DNA from: Calditrichia bacterium
GTDB taxonomy: Bacteria; Calditrichota; Calditrichia; RBG-13-44-9; J075
Assembly (NCBI GenBank): GCA_028284905.1
Contig: JANQQU010000068.1
Coordinates: 1-64,000 of the forward strand
Length of the DNA: 64,000 nt
Direction: 5' to 3'
Position numbers and translations under genes: made by a program. Numbering within the stretch: the first letter of the stretch is position 1; every line of letters begins with the position of its first letter. Under the pieces are notes generated by a model. The model worked only from the letters and a program-made list of their open reading frames with translations. It searched no databases and was not told the origin of the DNA. Positions 1 through 8,900 of the stretch are shown one piece after another.

Positions 1-93
1 CTTTTTTCTTCGGCATAATATCCTCTGAACATTGTGGTGATTTTATGAATATTATTGATTTCGAAGAAAAATTCAAACTTTCGCACAGCATTG

Positions 94-124
94 ATTCCGC
101 ATTCGCCATTCCGAATTCCAAACC
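94..124. repeat. Intergenic phrase-like repeat, family A
   Basis: A short stretch built from the words TTCCGCATTCGCCATTCCG and GAATTC. The same words return at about 2655-2686 (inverted) and 2858-2890. No gene is visible in bases 1-201. This is a degenerate dispersed repeat seen directly by eye; its origin is unknown. Confidence 0.5.
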
Positions 125-201
125 CATTTGTATTTCTCCCTAAATCTCCTTAAATATCCTCACAAATTCAAAAACGAGCAAAGCCGGATAAAAATCGATA
201 T

Positions 202-957
202 ATGTTACGCAATCATCTGAATCAACGGGTAGAAGCAGATAAAGACTTTCGTTGGCGGGGCGGCGATGTTTCCCGGATCGAGGCGCTTAGTGATGCGGTG
301 TTTGCGATTGCCATTGCCTTGCTGGTGGTCTCGCTGGAAGTGCCGCGCACATTCGAAGATCTGCTGCAAACCGTACAAGGTTTCGTGGCATTTGCCATTA
401 CCCTGACGGCGGTGATTAGTATTTGGTATGGACATTACATCTACTTTCGGCGCTACGGTTTTGAAGATGCAGTCACGATTGTTTTGAATGCGGCACTTCT
501 GTTCGTTGTGCTGTTTTATATTTACCCCTTAAAATTTTTGGCGACAGCGTTGATTACCCACGGCGTTTTGAAGCGTTTAATGGGATTTAATATTACCGGG
601 CATATTTCCATTATGCCCGATCAATGGCCAACCTTGATGATCATTTACTCTGCCGGTTTCATTGCCCTTTTTGTGATTTTTATGCTGCTCTATTATCATG
701 CTTACCGGAAACGGGCAGATTTAAAGCTAAACAAAACGGAAACCTATCTCACCAAAAGCAGTATTCGCAGCTATGGTGTATTAAGTTGTTTTGGTGTCGC
801 TTCGGTAATGATCGCTGCAACTGATATTCCTTTCAATGCTTTTTATGCAGGCATCATTTATTGGCTGGTGGGACCGGTAATGACTGTTTTTGGTATGAAA
901 GCGCGGAAAAGGCTGGAAATACTGCGGGAAGAAGACGCTGCGGATGGAGAGACCTAA
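202..957 (+). CDS. TMEM175-like (DUF1211) potassium channel family protein
   Basis: Probable integral inner-membrane protein of 251 residues. The first helix carries the family signature: R25-I-E-A-L-S-D31 followed by AVFAIAIALLV, close to the RxxxFSD filter motif of bacterial TMEM175 proteins, with Leu in place of Phe. Further hydrophobic segments follow at roughly 60-80, 93-115, 150-172, 190-208 and 215-232, giving the six-helix half-channel expected for bacterial members, which assemble as tetramers. Bacterial homologues conduct K+. A charged tail (RKRLEILREEDAADGE) is cytosolic by inference. The ATG has no clear Shine-Dalgarno. The next gene lies 117 bases downstream on the same strand, but functional linkage is not evident. 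Confidence 0.8.
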   Translation: MLRNHLNQRVEADKDFRWRGGDVSRIEALSDAVFAIAIALLVVSLEVPRTFEDLLQTVQGFVAFAITLTAVISIWYGHYIYFRRYGFEDAVTIVLNAALLFVVLFYIYPLKFLATALITHGVLKRLMGFNITGHISIMPDQWPTLMIIYSAGFIALFVIFMLLYYHAYRKRADLKLNKTETYLTKSSIRSYGVLSCFGVASVMIAATDIPFNAFYAGIIYWLVGPVMTVFGMKARKRLEILREEDAADGET

Positions 958-1074
958 GTCTGGTATCGAATGGCAATCTTCGACAGGAACAGAATGAATT
1001 TAGATAACAGCAACATTTTCTCTTTGATCTAGAAGAATAACTAAAGAATCTAATTTATCAACTTTATAGATGAA

Positions 1075-2634
1075 ATGGTAGACATGACAGATTCCCCGAA
1101 AAAAGTGCGTTGGTGGCCGGCAATCGCCATCGTAGTATTAGCCCTTGGTGGCCTGGTATATTTCTGGACCGCAGATTTCCTTAACCGGCAAATCCCGGTA
1201 ATGGCAACCAGCGGTATTTTTTTGCTGGCAATTATTCTGTTAACATTATGGCTGTTGCTTTTTTCCCGGATGCCCTGGAAGCAGCGCTTCAAATTTTTCG
1301 GTGGCTTCGCCCTTCTACTGGTGCTGTTCTTCTCTATGTTTAAGATTACCGGTGTTAGTGGAGACTTTGCACCGGAATTTGAATGGCGCTGGGGAGATGG
1401 CATTGGTGATGTAGTCGTAACAGGCGATGGCGCTGCAGATGCCAATGCGCTGAACGAAAACTATCCGCAATTTTTAGGACCAGATCGTAATGCCCGCCTG
1501 GCTAATATTTCTCTGGCAACAGATTGGGAAAACAATCCGCCTCAGGAACGCTGGCGCAGAGATATTGGCGCGGGCTGGTCTTCCTTTGCGGTTTATGGGA
1601 ACTCGGCAATTACCCAGGAGCAGCGCGGAGAAAAAGAGGTTGTCGTTAGTTACGATTTAACCACGGGCAATCCTCGCTGGGCCCATGAAGATGAAGCGAG
1701 TTTTGCAAAAGTTCATCCGGGTAATGAAACTATCTCCGGCGAAGGACCGCGTGCCACACCAACGATTTACCAGGGGCGGGTCTACACCATGGGCGCTACC
1801 GGCATCCTTAATTGTCTGGATCTTGCCACTGGTGAAAAGATCTGGGGAAAGAATGCTATCACAGAAAATGGCGCATCAGTAAATGAATGGGGTTTTGCCG
1901 GATCACCACTCGTATACGATAGTCTGGTAGTTGTCTCCAGCGGGGGGAGCGATGGCAACTCTCTCGTTGCTTATCATCAGGCGACCGGTGAAAAACTTTG
2001 GAGTGGTGGGGATGCGAAGACTGGCTACAGCTCTCCACGTCTGGAGACTATCGGAGGTCTGCGGCAGATTGTTATCTTTAATTTCGGTCAGGCGGCTGGC
2101 CATGATGCGCAATCCGGAAAACAGCTTTGGACGGCCGAATGGGTGAAAGAAACTCAGCAAGTGGCAATTCCGTTGGTGCTGGAGGGAGATAAATTGTTTA
2201 TCAGCAGTGGATATGGTGCTGGCGCAAAAATGTTTCAAATTAGTCAGGGGGCAGATAGCAGTTGGTCCACAGAAGAGCTCTGGAAATCCCCCCGTATGAA
2301 AGCGAAATTCACCAATGTCATTCATCGCGATGGCTACATCTACGGACTGGATGACGGCATCCTCGCCTGCATTGATGTCGCTGAAGGCAAGCGCCAATGG
2401 AAAAAAGGCCGCTACGGCCATGGCCAGATAATAATGGTTGGTGATCACCTGCTGATCCAATCCGAAAAAGGATTTGTTGCCCTGGTAGAAGTCAATCCGA
2501 AAAAATATAACGAATTGGCCCGAATAGATGCCCTGAGCAGCAAAACCTGGAACAATCCCGCCCTGGCTAGTCCATATTTGCTGGTGCGAAACGATCGGGA
2601 AGCGATTTGTTTCGAATTACCGTTGGCTGAATAA
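1075..2634 (+). CDS. Membrane-anchored PQQ-like beta-propeller protein
   Basis: 519 residues. Three predicted membrane helices (about 13-36, 42-63, 72-93) precede a long soluble domain with PQQ-type propeller blades: repeated patterns such as GRVYTMGATGILNCLDLATGEKIW, DLTTGNPRWAHE and HQATGEKLWSGG, each ending in a Trp-docking W. These blades resemble BamB and quinoprotein dehydrogenases. No clear PQQ-binding or metal residues were recognised, so a binding or scaffold role in the periplasm is as likely as enzymatic activity. An alternative start is the ATG at 1084. No strong ribosome-binding site distinguishes the two. The 3' end is partly duplicated, in decayed form, 200 bases downstream. 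Confidence 0.75.
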   Translation: MVDMTDSPKKVRWWPAIAIVVLALGGLVYFWTADFLNRQIPVMATSGIFLLAIILLTLWLLLFSRMPWKQRFKFFGGFALLLVLFFSMFKITGVSGDFAPEFEWRWGDGIGDVVVTGDGAADANALNENYPQFLGPDRNARLANISLATDWENNPPQERWRRDIGAGWSSFAVYGNSAITQEQRGEKEVVVSYDLTTGNPRWAHEDEASFAKVHPGNETISGEGPRATPTIYQGRVYTMGATGILNCLDLATGEKIWGKNAITENGASVNEWGFAGSPLVYDSLVVVSSGGSDGNSLVAYHQATGEKLWSGGDAKTGYSSPRLETIGGLRQIVIFNFGQAAGHDAQSGKQLWTAEWVKETQQVAIPLVLEGDKLFISSGYGAGAKMFQISQGADSSWSTEELWKSPRMKAKFTNVIHRDGYIYGLDDGILACIDVAEGKRQWKKGRYGHGQIIMVGDHLLIQSEKGFVALVEVNPKKYNELARIDALSSKTWNNPALASPYLLVRNDREAICFELPLAE

Positions 2635-2654
2635 ATGAAGCAGATAAAATTTGG

Positions 2655-2686
2655 AATGTCGAATGCGGAATTCCGAATTATTGGAA
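2655..2686. repeat. Intergenic phrase-like repeat, family A (inverted copy)
   Basis: Reads GAATGCGGAATTCCGAATTA, the inverted counterpart of the words at 94-124 and 2858-2890. It directly follows the stop codon of the propeller gene. Confidence 0.45.
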
Positions 2687-2762
2687 AAAAAATGTTTTCG
2701 TAGAAATTACGAAGAAAATTTGTCAACTGCGCTAATAGATGTGTAAGCAGAAAAAGCTGAAA

Positions 2763-2828
2763 AACCCCACTCTGGCTAGTCCCTACTTGCTGGTAAGAAA
2801 CGACCGGAAAGCAATCTATTTCGAATAG
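2763..2828 (+). pseudogene. Decayed second copy of the 3' end of the PQQ-like propeller gene
   Basis: Codons from AAC at 2763 read N-P-T-L-A-S-P-Y-L-L-V-R-N-D-R-K-A-I-Y-F-E then TAG at 2826. This aligns with the last residues of the intact gene upstream (NPALASPYLLVRNDREAICFE...). Of the differing codons before the stop, about eight are synonymous and only three change the residue, so the copy diverged while still coding. Nucleotide similarity continues past the stop to about 2850 and then into the family A repeat. No further upstream part of the gene is visible between 2687 and 2762. The most likely reading is the stump of a lost paralogue. Confidence 0.75.
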
Positions 2829-2857
2829 CCGTTAGCTGATTAAATGTGCAAGATAAA

Positions 2858-2890
2858 ATTCCGACTTCCGCATTCGCCATTCCGAATTCG
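2858..2890. repeat. Intergenic phrase-like repeat, family A
   Basis: Direct counterpart of 94-124 (CCGCATTCGCCATTCCGAATTC). It sits just after the propeller-tail remnant, mirroring the position of the copy after the intact gene. Apart from this and the remnant, the 392-base gap 2635-3026 shows no gene. Confidence 0.45.
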
Positions 2891-3026
2891 TAACTTTCCC
2901 TTTTCTCCAACATTTCCAATAATAACCCCACCCCGTCTTGGTTAAATCCTTCGAGTATGGTAAATTGACCTCTTTTAGGTAATTCTTGGTATTTCGATGA
3001 GAGAATCAAAATGAAGGAGGAGTATT

Positions 3027-4742
3027 GTGGCTAGTAATGCACCAGCAGACGGACGGGTCATTCGCCGTGGCCCGTATCCGGAACTAACCTTGCCGGCAAT
3101 TCTGGTCGGTTACTTTTTAGGCGCGATTATCGCAGTGAGTATTGGCTATGCCAGTCTTATTCTTGGCTTTTCGATTGAAGGCTCTGAACTTGCAGCAATT
3201 CTGGGATTTGGCATCCTTCGCGGAATGATGCGCCGGAACAGCATCGTGGAAAATAATATTAACCAAACAATTGCCTCAGGGGTAAATGGCGCTTCCGCAG
3301 GAATGATGTTTTCCGTGCCGGCGTTGTTTATTCTTGGGGAAACCAGTTTTAATCCGGTATTGATGGTCTTCGGCTGTATCGCCGGGGCCGTGCTCGGTAT
3401 TGCTTTTATTATTCCGCTTCGTAAGCAGATGATCGATTTTGAACGTTTGACCTATCCCGGCGGTGTTGCCGTTGCGGCGATTCTGAAATCCCCCGGGGCA
3501 GGCCTTACCAAGGCAAAATTGATGATTGCCGCGGCATTGTTCAGTGGTATTATCCATTTAATCAGCTTGGGGACCGGATTTGGTTACTGGGGACTGGGCG
3601 ACCAAATCGGTTTACCGAGCTATCTGAATGTAACCCTTTATGTCTCTCTGTTAACCGTCGGTGTCGCATACATTGCCGGTAAAGGAGGCTTCTTTTTCAT
3701 TATTGGTGGATATGTCTGTTACTTCTTCCTGGCGCCGCTACTGGCTGCACAGGGATTGATCCCTGTTGATGTTGCCCCGGATTCATTACGGGTAGATCTC
3801 TTTCGCCCGGTTGGTATCGGGATGTTGATTGGTGGCGCGCTAATGGGGATCGTACTTGCACTACCGCTGATCCTTAGCGCGGTTAAAAGTATGCAGAATG
3901 CCGCCAAAACCAAGTCTGCACTTTCCGCAGACGAAATGCCTATCAAGTTGCTTTACATCGCGATTGGTGGCGCAGCCATACTACTTTTTGCAATTGCGAT
4001 AATGTCTACCGAAGAAGTTGGCTTCACGCGCGGCATCCTGATGGCGCTCCTCGGCACCCTCTGGATTTGGATGGCCGGGGTGATTCTCTCCGAGTGTATC
4101 GGGCGTACCAACTGGTCGCCACTCAGTGGTATGACGCTCATCGCGATTACCATTATGATTTTCATCGCCAGTGGTATTGGGGACAGTGCAGCAATTATTT
4201 CCTCTGTAATGGTTGGCGCCGCCGCCTGCGTGGCGATGGCCCAAGCAACAGATTTAATGCTCGATTTAAAGACCGGATATTTGGTAGGAGCAACCCCTCG
4301 TAAACAGCAGTTGGGACAGTTCCTGGGCAGTTGGCTCGGGCCAATTCTGATCATGACTTTAATTTACGTATTGCACAATGCCCACGGTATGGGCAGCGCG
4401 CAGCTTCCTGCACCGCAGGGACAGGCCCTGGCCAGCGTTATTGAGGGTATTCTTGGTGGCGATGTGCCGGTCGAGAAATACATCGCCGGCGCCGGCATGG
4501 GCGCATTGCTTAGTGCCAGTGGTATTGGGGGACTTGGTATTTTGGTTGGATTAGGATTTTATCTTCCCTTCAGTATTGTCATTACTTACAGTTTGGGAAC
4601 CGCCATTCGCCTTTGGGTCGATAAGTATAAAGGCGTTCGCTTCAGTGATGAAGTCGGTATTCCCGTAGCAGCCGGTTTAATCGTTGGGGAAGCATTAATT
4701 GGTGTTGGTTACGCAATGTATCAGGTCTTTGCCGCTTCATAA
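3027..4742 (+). CDS. OPT family oligopeptide/metal-chelate transporter
   Basis: 571-residue polytopic membrane protein, almost wholly hydrophobic, with about 14 helices. The N-terminus has the OPT pattern: a PELTLPAILVGYFLGAII segment, then a GFGILRGMMRR loop and N-x-N-x-x-Q-T-I-A-S-G, followed by FEKLTYPGG-like text (DFERLTYPGGVAVAAILK). OPT proteins import oligopeptides or metal-siderophore complexes with protons. The bacterial substrate is generally unknown. The start is GTG at 3027, chosen because AAGGAGGAG lies 6-14 bases upstream. A small membrane protein gene follows after 58 bases on the same strand and is probably co-transcribed. Confidence 0.85.
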   Translation: MASNAPADGRVIRRGPYPELTLPAILVGYFLGAIIAVSIGYASLILGFSIEGSELAAILGFGILRGMMRRNSIVENNINQTIASGVNGASAGMMFSVPALFILGETSFNPVLMVFGCIAGAVLGIAFIIPLRKQMIDFERLTYPGGVAVAAILKSPGAGLTKAKLMIAAALFSGIIHLISLGTGFGYWGLGDQIGLPSYLNVTLYVSLLTVGVAYIAGKGGFFFIIGGYVCYFFLAPLLAAQGLIPVDVAPDSLRVDLFRPVGIGMLIGGALMGIVLALPLILSAVKSMQNAAKTKSALSADEMPIKLLYIAIGGAAILLFAIAIMSTEEVGFTRGILMALLGTLWIWMAGVILSECIGRTNWSPLSGMTLIAITIMIFIASGIGDSAAIISSVMVGAAACVAMAQATDLMLDLKTGYLVGATPRKQQLGQFLGSWLGPILIMTLIYVLHNAHGMGSAQLPAPQGQALASVIEGILGGDVPVEKYIAGAGMGALLSASGIGGLGILVGLGFYLPFSIVITYSLGTAIRLWVDKYKGVRFSDEVGIPVAAGLIVGEALIGVGYAMYQVFAAS

Positions 4743-4800
4743 GCGCAGACTGCTAACGAATTCGTAATTGATTACCAATTTTGAATGAAAGGAACTTAAA

Positions 4801-5352
4801 ATGAAAAATATTGGATTAGGCATTATAACTGTGGCGTTTCTGGCAGCTGCTTACCTTACCTCGCTGGACCCGCAGCTGGTGAACTGGGCATATTTTATTC
4901 CGGCAATTGTCGTTGGCTTTATTGGTGTGGCATTGGTGCAAGTGGGCGGTAAGCAGGAAGCCACTGAGGAAAGCAAAATGGCTGAAGATATCTCCATCAT
5001 CGAAAACAGTATCCAGAATATCGTGGAGAAATCTTCCCAACTGGATGCGGATAAGGATAAAATCAACACTTACGATATGCTCCACAAAATTGATGATATC
5101 CTATTGGATGATCTCAATGCATTTGTCGCATCGCGGGAGAGCATCAAGCATGTCTATAGTTTACAGGAATATGCCACGGTGATGAGTCATTACGCTGCCG
5201 GCGAGCGCTATCTCAATCGGGTCTGGTCGGCCTCTGCCGATGGCTACATCGACGAAGTGAATGAATACATCGGCCGTGCAAAAGAGCAGTTTATTGAGAC
5301 GCAGAAAGTGCTGCAGTCCCTGAAAGATTCGCAGGCCAGTCGGGTGCAGTAG
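4801..5352 (+). CDS. Small membrane protein with coiled-coil tail, downstream of OPT transporter
   Basis: 183 residues; family not recognised. Two hydrophobic segments (about 4-20 and 27-48) form a hairpin in the membrane, followed by a charged, helical region rich in E, K, D and Q (about 50-180) that looks like a helical bundle or coiled coil, probably cytosolic. A GAAAGGAACTTAAA ribosome-binding stretch precedes the ATG. The gene lies 58 bases behind the OPT transporter and is closed by a strong hairpin, so the two likely form one unit. An accessory or assembly role for the transporter is inference from position only. Confidence 0.65.
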   Translation: MKNIGLGIITVAFLAAAYLTSLDPQLVNWAYFIPAIVVGFIGVALVQVGGKQEATEESKMAEDISIIENSIQNIVEKSSQLDADKDKINTYDMLHKIDDILLDDLNAFVASRESIKHVYSLQEYATVMSHYAAGERYLNRVWSASADGYIDEVNEYIGRAKEQFIETQKVLQSLKDSQASRVQ

Positions 5353-5361
5353 ATAAATATT

Positions 5362-5392
5362 TTACCGGCGGTTAAATATTAACCGCCGGTAA
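5362..5392. terminator. Perfect 14-bp stem hairpin after the OPT unit
   Basis: Left arm 5362-5375 (TTACCGGCGGTTAA) pairs perfectly with 5379-5392, leaving a 3-base loop. It begins ten bases after the stop codon of the 183-residue gene. There is no long T tract on either side, so it may act as a terminator with weak U-run or as an mRNA 3'-end stabiliser. Confidence 0.7.
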
Positions 5393-5593
5393 GCATTGGA
5401 TCTCCGCCGACTGGGTTATCGCAAACCTTGTTAAGGGAAATAGTATACCAATGGCCTTACAGGCCAAAATGTGAGGACGCGTTGTATTCCAGGTGAGTAA
5501 GAATTTTCCGAGTGTCTTTTCGGCAAAAAAAATGGTTCCCTGACATATTTTGTGAAAATGCATTTACTGGCAATATTTAAGATAAAAAATTCT

Positions 5594-5783
5594 GTAACCC
5601 CTTCAGGGTTTGTAAAAATTATCTCTAACCGTGGGGCGCGAAAAAACAACGCCCCACGGTTTAGGTCTGTAACGCCTTTGGCGTATTATTACCGCAAAGC
5701 GGTTATAGGTTTTAACCCTGGGCTGATAGTTTTTTCAGCCCAGGGTTAAAACCCCTAAATAGACTTTACCCTGAAGGGGTTAC
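5594..5783. mobile_element. 190-bp MITE-like element with 16-bp terminal inverted repeats and nested hairpins
   Basis: Ends are perfect inverted repeats: GTAACCCCTTCAGGGT at 5594-5609 and its complement at 5768-5783. Inside lie a 12-bp stem (5627-5638 with 5650-5661), two small hairpins (ACGCC-TTT-GGCGT near 5671 and ACCGC-AAA-GCGGT near 5691) and a perfect 19-bp stem (5708-5726 with 5735-5753). There is no coding capacity. It resembles the structured REP/MITE-type elements mobilised in trans. It sits 209 bases before the CHAT-STAND gene. The rest of 5393-5992 shows no gene. Confidence 0.7.
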
Positions 5784-5992
5784 ATAAGTGGTGCTACAAG
5801 TAATGCGGAATCACAAAATATGTCATAGAACTCAAAAATTTGCGATGAAATATTCCCAACTGTAGAAATCTCAACTTCCCTATTCCCCATTTGCCCCGTT
5901 TTTATGTATTCAAGAGATAATTTCATCAACAATTGTTTAAAAGATTGATAGTTATAAGAGCGACAGTTGACAAATAACAGAGGTAATATTGT

Positions 5993-8900
5993 ATGTCGGC
6001 GAATAACAATCACTCTCCAATCCCGGTGATCTTCCTGGCCTTTGCGAACGATCAGGTGGATACAACCAAATACCTGCGGAAACTTCCGAAAGAGCTGGCA
6101 GGCATTCGCAAAGAATTGAATGCTGCCCGGCAAGCCGGAGTGTGTGAAGTAATAGAACGCGCGAATGTCACCATTGACGACATCTTCGATGTCTTCCAGG
6201 AATACCGCGAGCGTATCGCCATTTTTCACTATGGCGGCCATGCCGGAAGTTATCATCTGCTGCTGGAAGCGCACAGCGGTAAGCATGCAAAGGTGCATAG
6301 TGAGGGGCTGGTAAGTTTCCTCAGTAAGCAGCATGGGCTCCAGCTCACTTTTATCAATGGCTGCTGCAGCCAGCTGCAGGCGGAGGCGTTAGTGAATGCC
6401 GGTATTCCTGCGGTCATCGGCACTTCGGAGAATATCCGGGACGATGTTGCCCAAGACCTCGCTGTTCGTTTTTACAAGGGCCTGGCAACGAAAGAGGGGC
6501 TTACTCTGGAAAATGCCTGGGTAGAAGCCTGTGATCTCATCTTCACTAAAAAGGGCAATGATGGTATTCGGGCCGGCGGGGTCTGGCATCCCAGTGAATC
6601 TACTGATCGGCTTCCCTGGGATATTTACTACAACCCGGATGCCGCGGAAAGTGTGAGAAAATGGAGCCTGGGCCAGGCGGCGAATAATCCGTATTGGGGA
6701 ATGCCGCCCTTGCCGAAAAAATATTATGAGGAGCTCCCCGGGGCACCATTTGTCGGATTGAACCGCTTTACCCGGGAACAGGCCGGGATCTTCTTTGGGA
6801 GAGGCGGGCAGATTCGGGAATTGTATAATCGCCTGAAAAACCCGAAGCATATCATTCTTTTTTGCGGGCAATCCGGGGTGGGAAAATCGTCCCTGCTTTT
6901 TGCCGGTCTGGCCCCGCGAATTGAAGGAGAATTTACGGTGCAATATGCTCGGCGTCTCGCCGGGAAGGGCCTCGCAGCCACGCTGAGGCAGGCATTGCAG
7001 GATGCCCTGACGGCGTATAAGGCTGAAGGGAAAAAAAACAAATCCCTTTTGGAACAGTGGCAGGCGATTGAAAAACAGCTTGAGAAACCTTTCCTGCTCA
7101 TCCTGGACCAGGCCGAGGAAGCTTATACCAATCCTTTGGGAAATAAGAAAGATGGCGAAGCCGAATGGCAGCTGTTCCTGAATGAATTAAGCACGCTTTT
7201 CCCATCCTCCGGACGGTTACTCGAAGGGAAACTAATCCTCAGCTTTCGCAAGGAATATTACCCGGAAATCAGCGCGATGTTTAGTAAGCAGCGCCTCGGT
7301 TTTACTTCGATGTTTTTGCCGCCAATGGATCGGGCCGGTATTATTGAGGCGGTGGAAGGTGTTACTCAAAAATCTGAGCTGCGGGAAAAATACCGCTTAC
7401 AAATCGAACCGCCAGCCGATGGCAATAGTCTCGCAGAAAAGGTCGCTGAAGACCTTGGCAGTAACCCGGAACGTTCCGTGGCTCCGCTGCTGCAAATTCT
7501 ACTGACCAACCTTTGGCAGCAAGTCGCAGAGGACCCGGAACAACGCATCTTTACTTTTGCAGCATACCGGGAATTAGAAGCCCGGGGTTTGGGCATGCAA
7601 GAGTTTCTGGAAAAACAACTGGGTAAGCTTAGAACGTGGCGGAGAGCAGTGGTTGATTCCGGGATGGTGCTCGATCTGCTCCATTTCCATTGCACGGAAT
7701 TATCCACTGCCGGTACCCGCAGCCGGGAAGAGATACGCCAGAAATATGGCGACAGCAAAGAAATAAGCGAGTTAATCGAAAAATGCCAGAACCTCTATCT
7801 CCTCAGAAGCGCGGGAAAGGACAAGCCGGTAAGCCTTGCGCACGACGTCCTCGCCCCGGTAGTCAAACTGCGCTATGACAAGCTGCAGAGCAAACCGGAA
7901 AAGCTGGTAGCATTTTTTGATGAACAACTTACCGCACTCCATGAACAACAACCGGCAGAGGTAGATTCCGGCTTAGTGCTCGACCTCCTGCAATTTTTCT
8001 GCGAAGACGCCACCGGCCAGCAACGCCATAGCCGGGCAGAGATTGATAGCATATTTGGCCGGAAATCGTTAATTGACAGCATCCTCGCCCGGTGCCAGAA
8101 ATTATACCTTCTTGCCAGTTATAAAACAGGAAATAAAACAGAATATTTTCTGGCGAACACCCTCCTTCAACCGGTCATCCTTCGCAAATACACCGATTCC
8201 GAAAAACCCGGGCAGCGATTCACTCGTTTGCTTGAGGAACGGCTGCGCAGCTCCCGGGTGGAGGAAAACAACCTTTATCTTACTTTCCGGGAATTACGCC
8301 TGCTTAAACCCGGAAAAGCCGGCCGGCGCCTGCTGAATGATGTAGAAAATCATTTAGTTAACAACAGCCGTGCCCGGCGGAAGCGCATCTCTGGAATCGG
8401 ATTTATATCAACAGCAATTCTTCTTTTTGTCGCATTCTTTGGGATACAATACCAATTGGATATGGATACCTATCGGGAAGCCCGCAGTGAAATAGCCCCG
8501 GTGCTGGTAGAAAGGAATTACTACGCAAAGGATTTGTATGATAACGGCAACGGGTTTAGCAATTCATTTATTACCTATCGGGACAGCAGTGCGCTAACCG
8601 ATCCAACGCTGTTGCCCGCAGACAGCACAGTGATTTATGATGTTGCCAGCTATCTCTATTGGTCACTAACACCTTCAACAGAGACAATGAATTATGCGAA
8701 AGCAAATGATTACATTACGCAGTTGAACAGCGACTCGGTTGGCGGCTACGGTGACTGGCGGCTGCCATCCTGGGAAGAAGCGATGTCCCTGATGCAGCGC
8801 GACACCACTGCAGCGGGATTACATATCAACTCCACTTTTAGTGCAGCGCCGGCACAAATCTGGACCGGCAGCGAAATTACCGGGCGGCATACCTGGCGGG

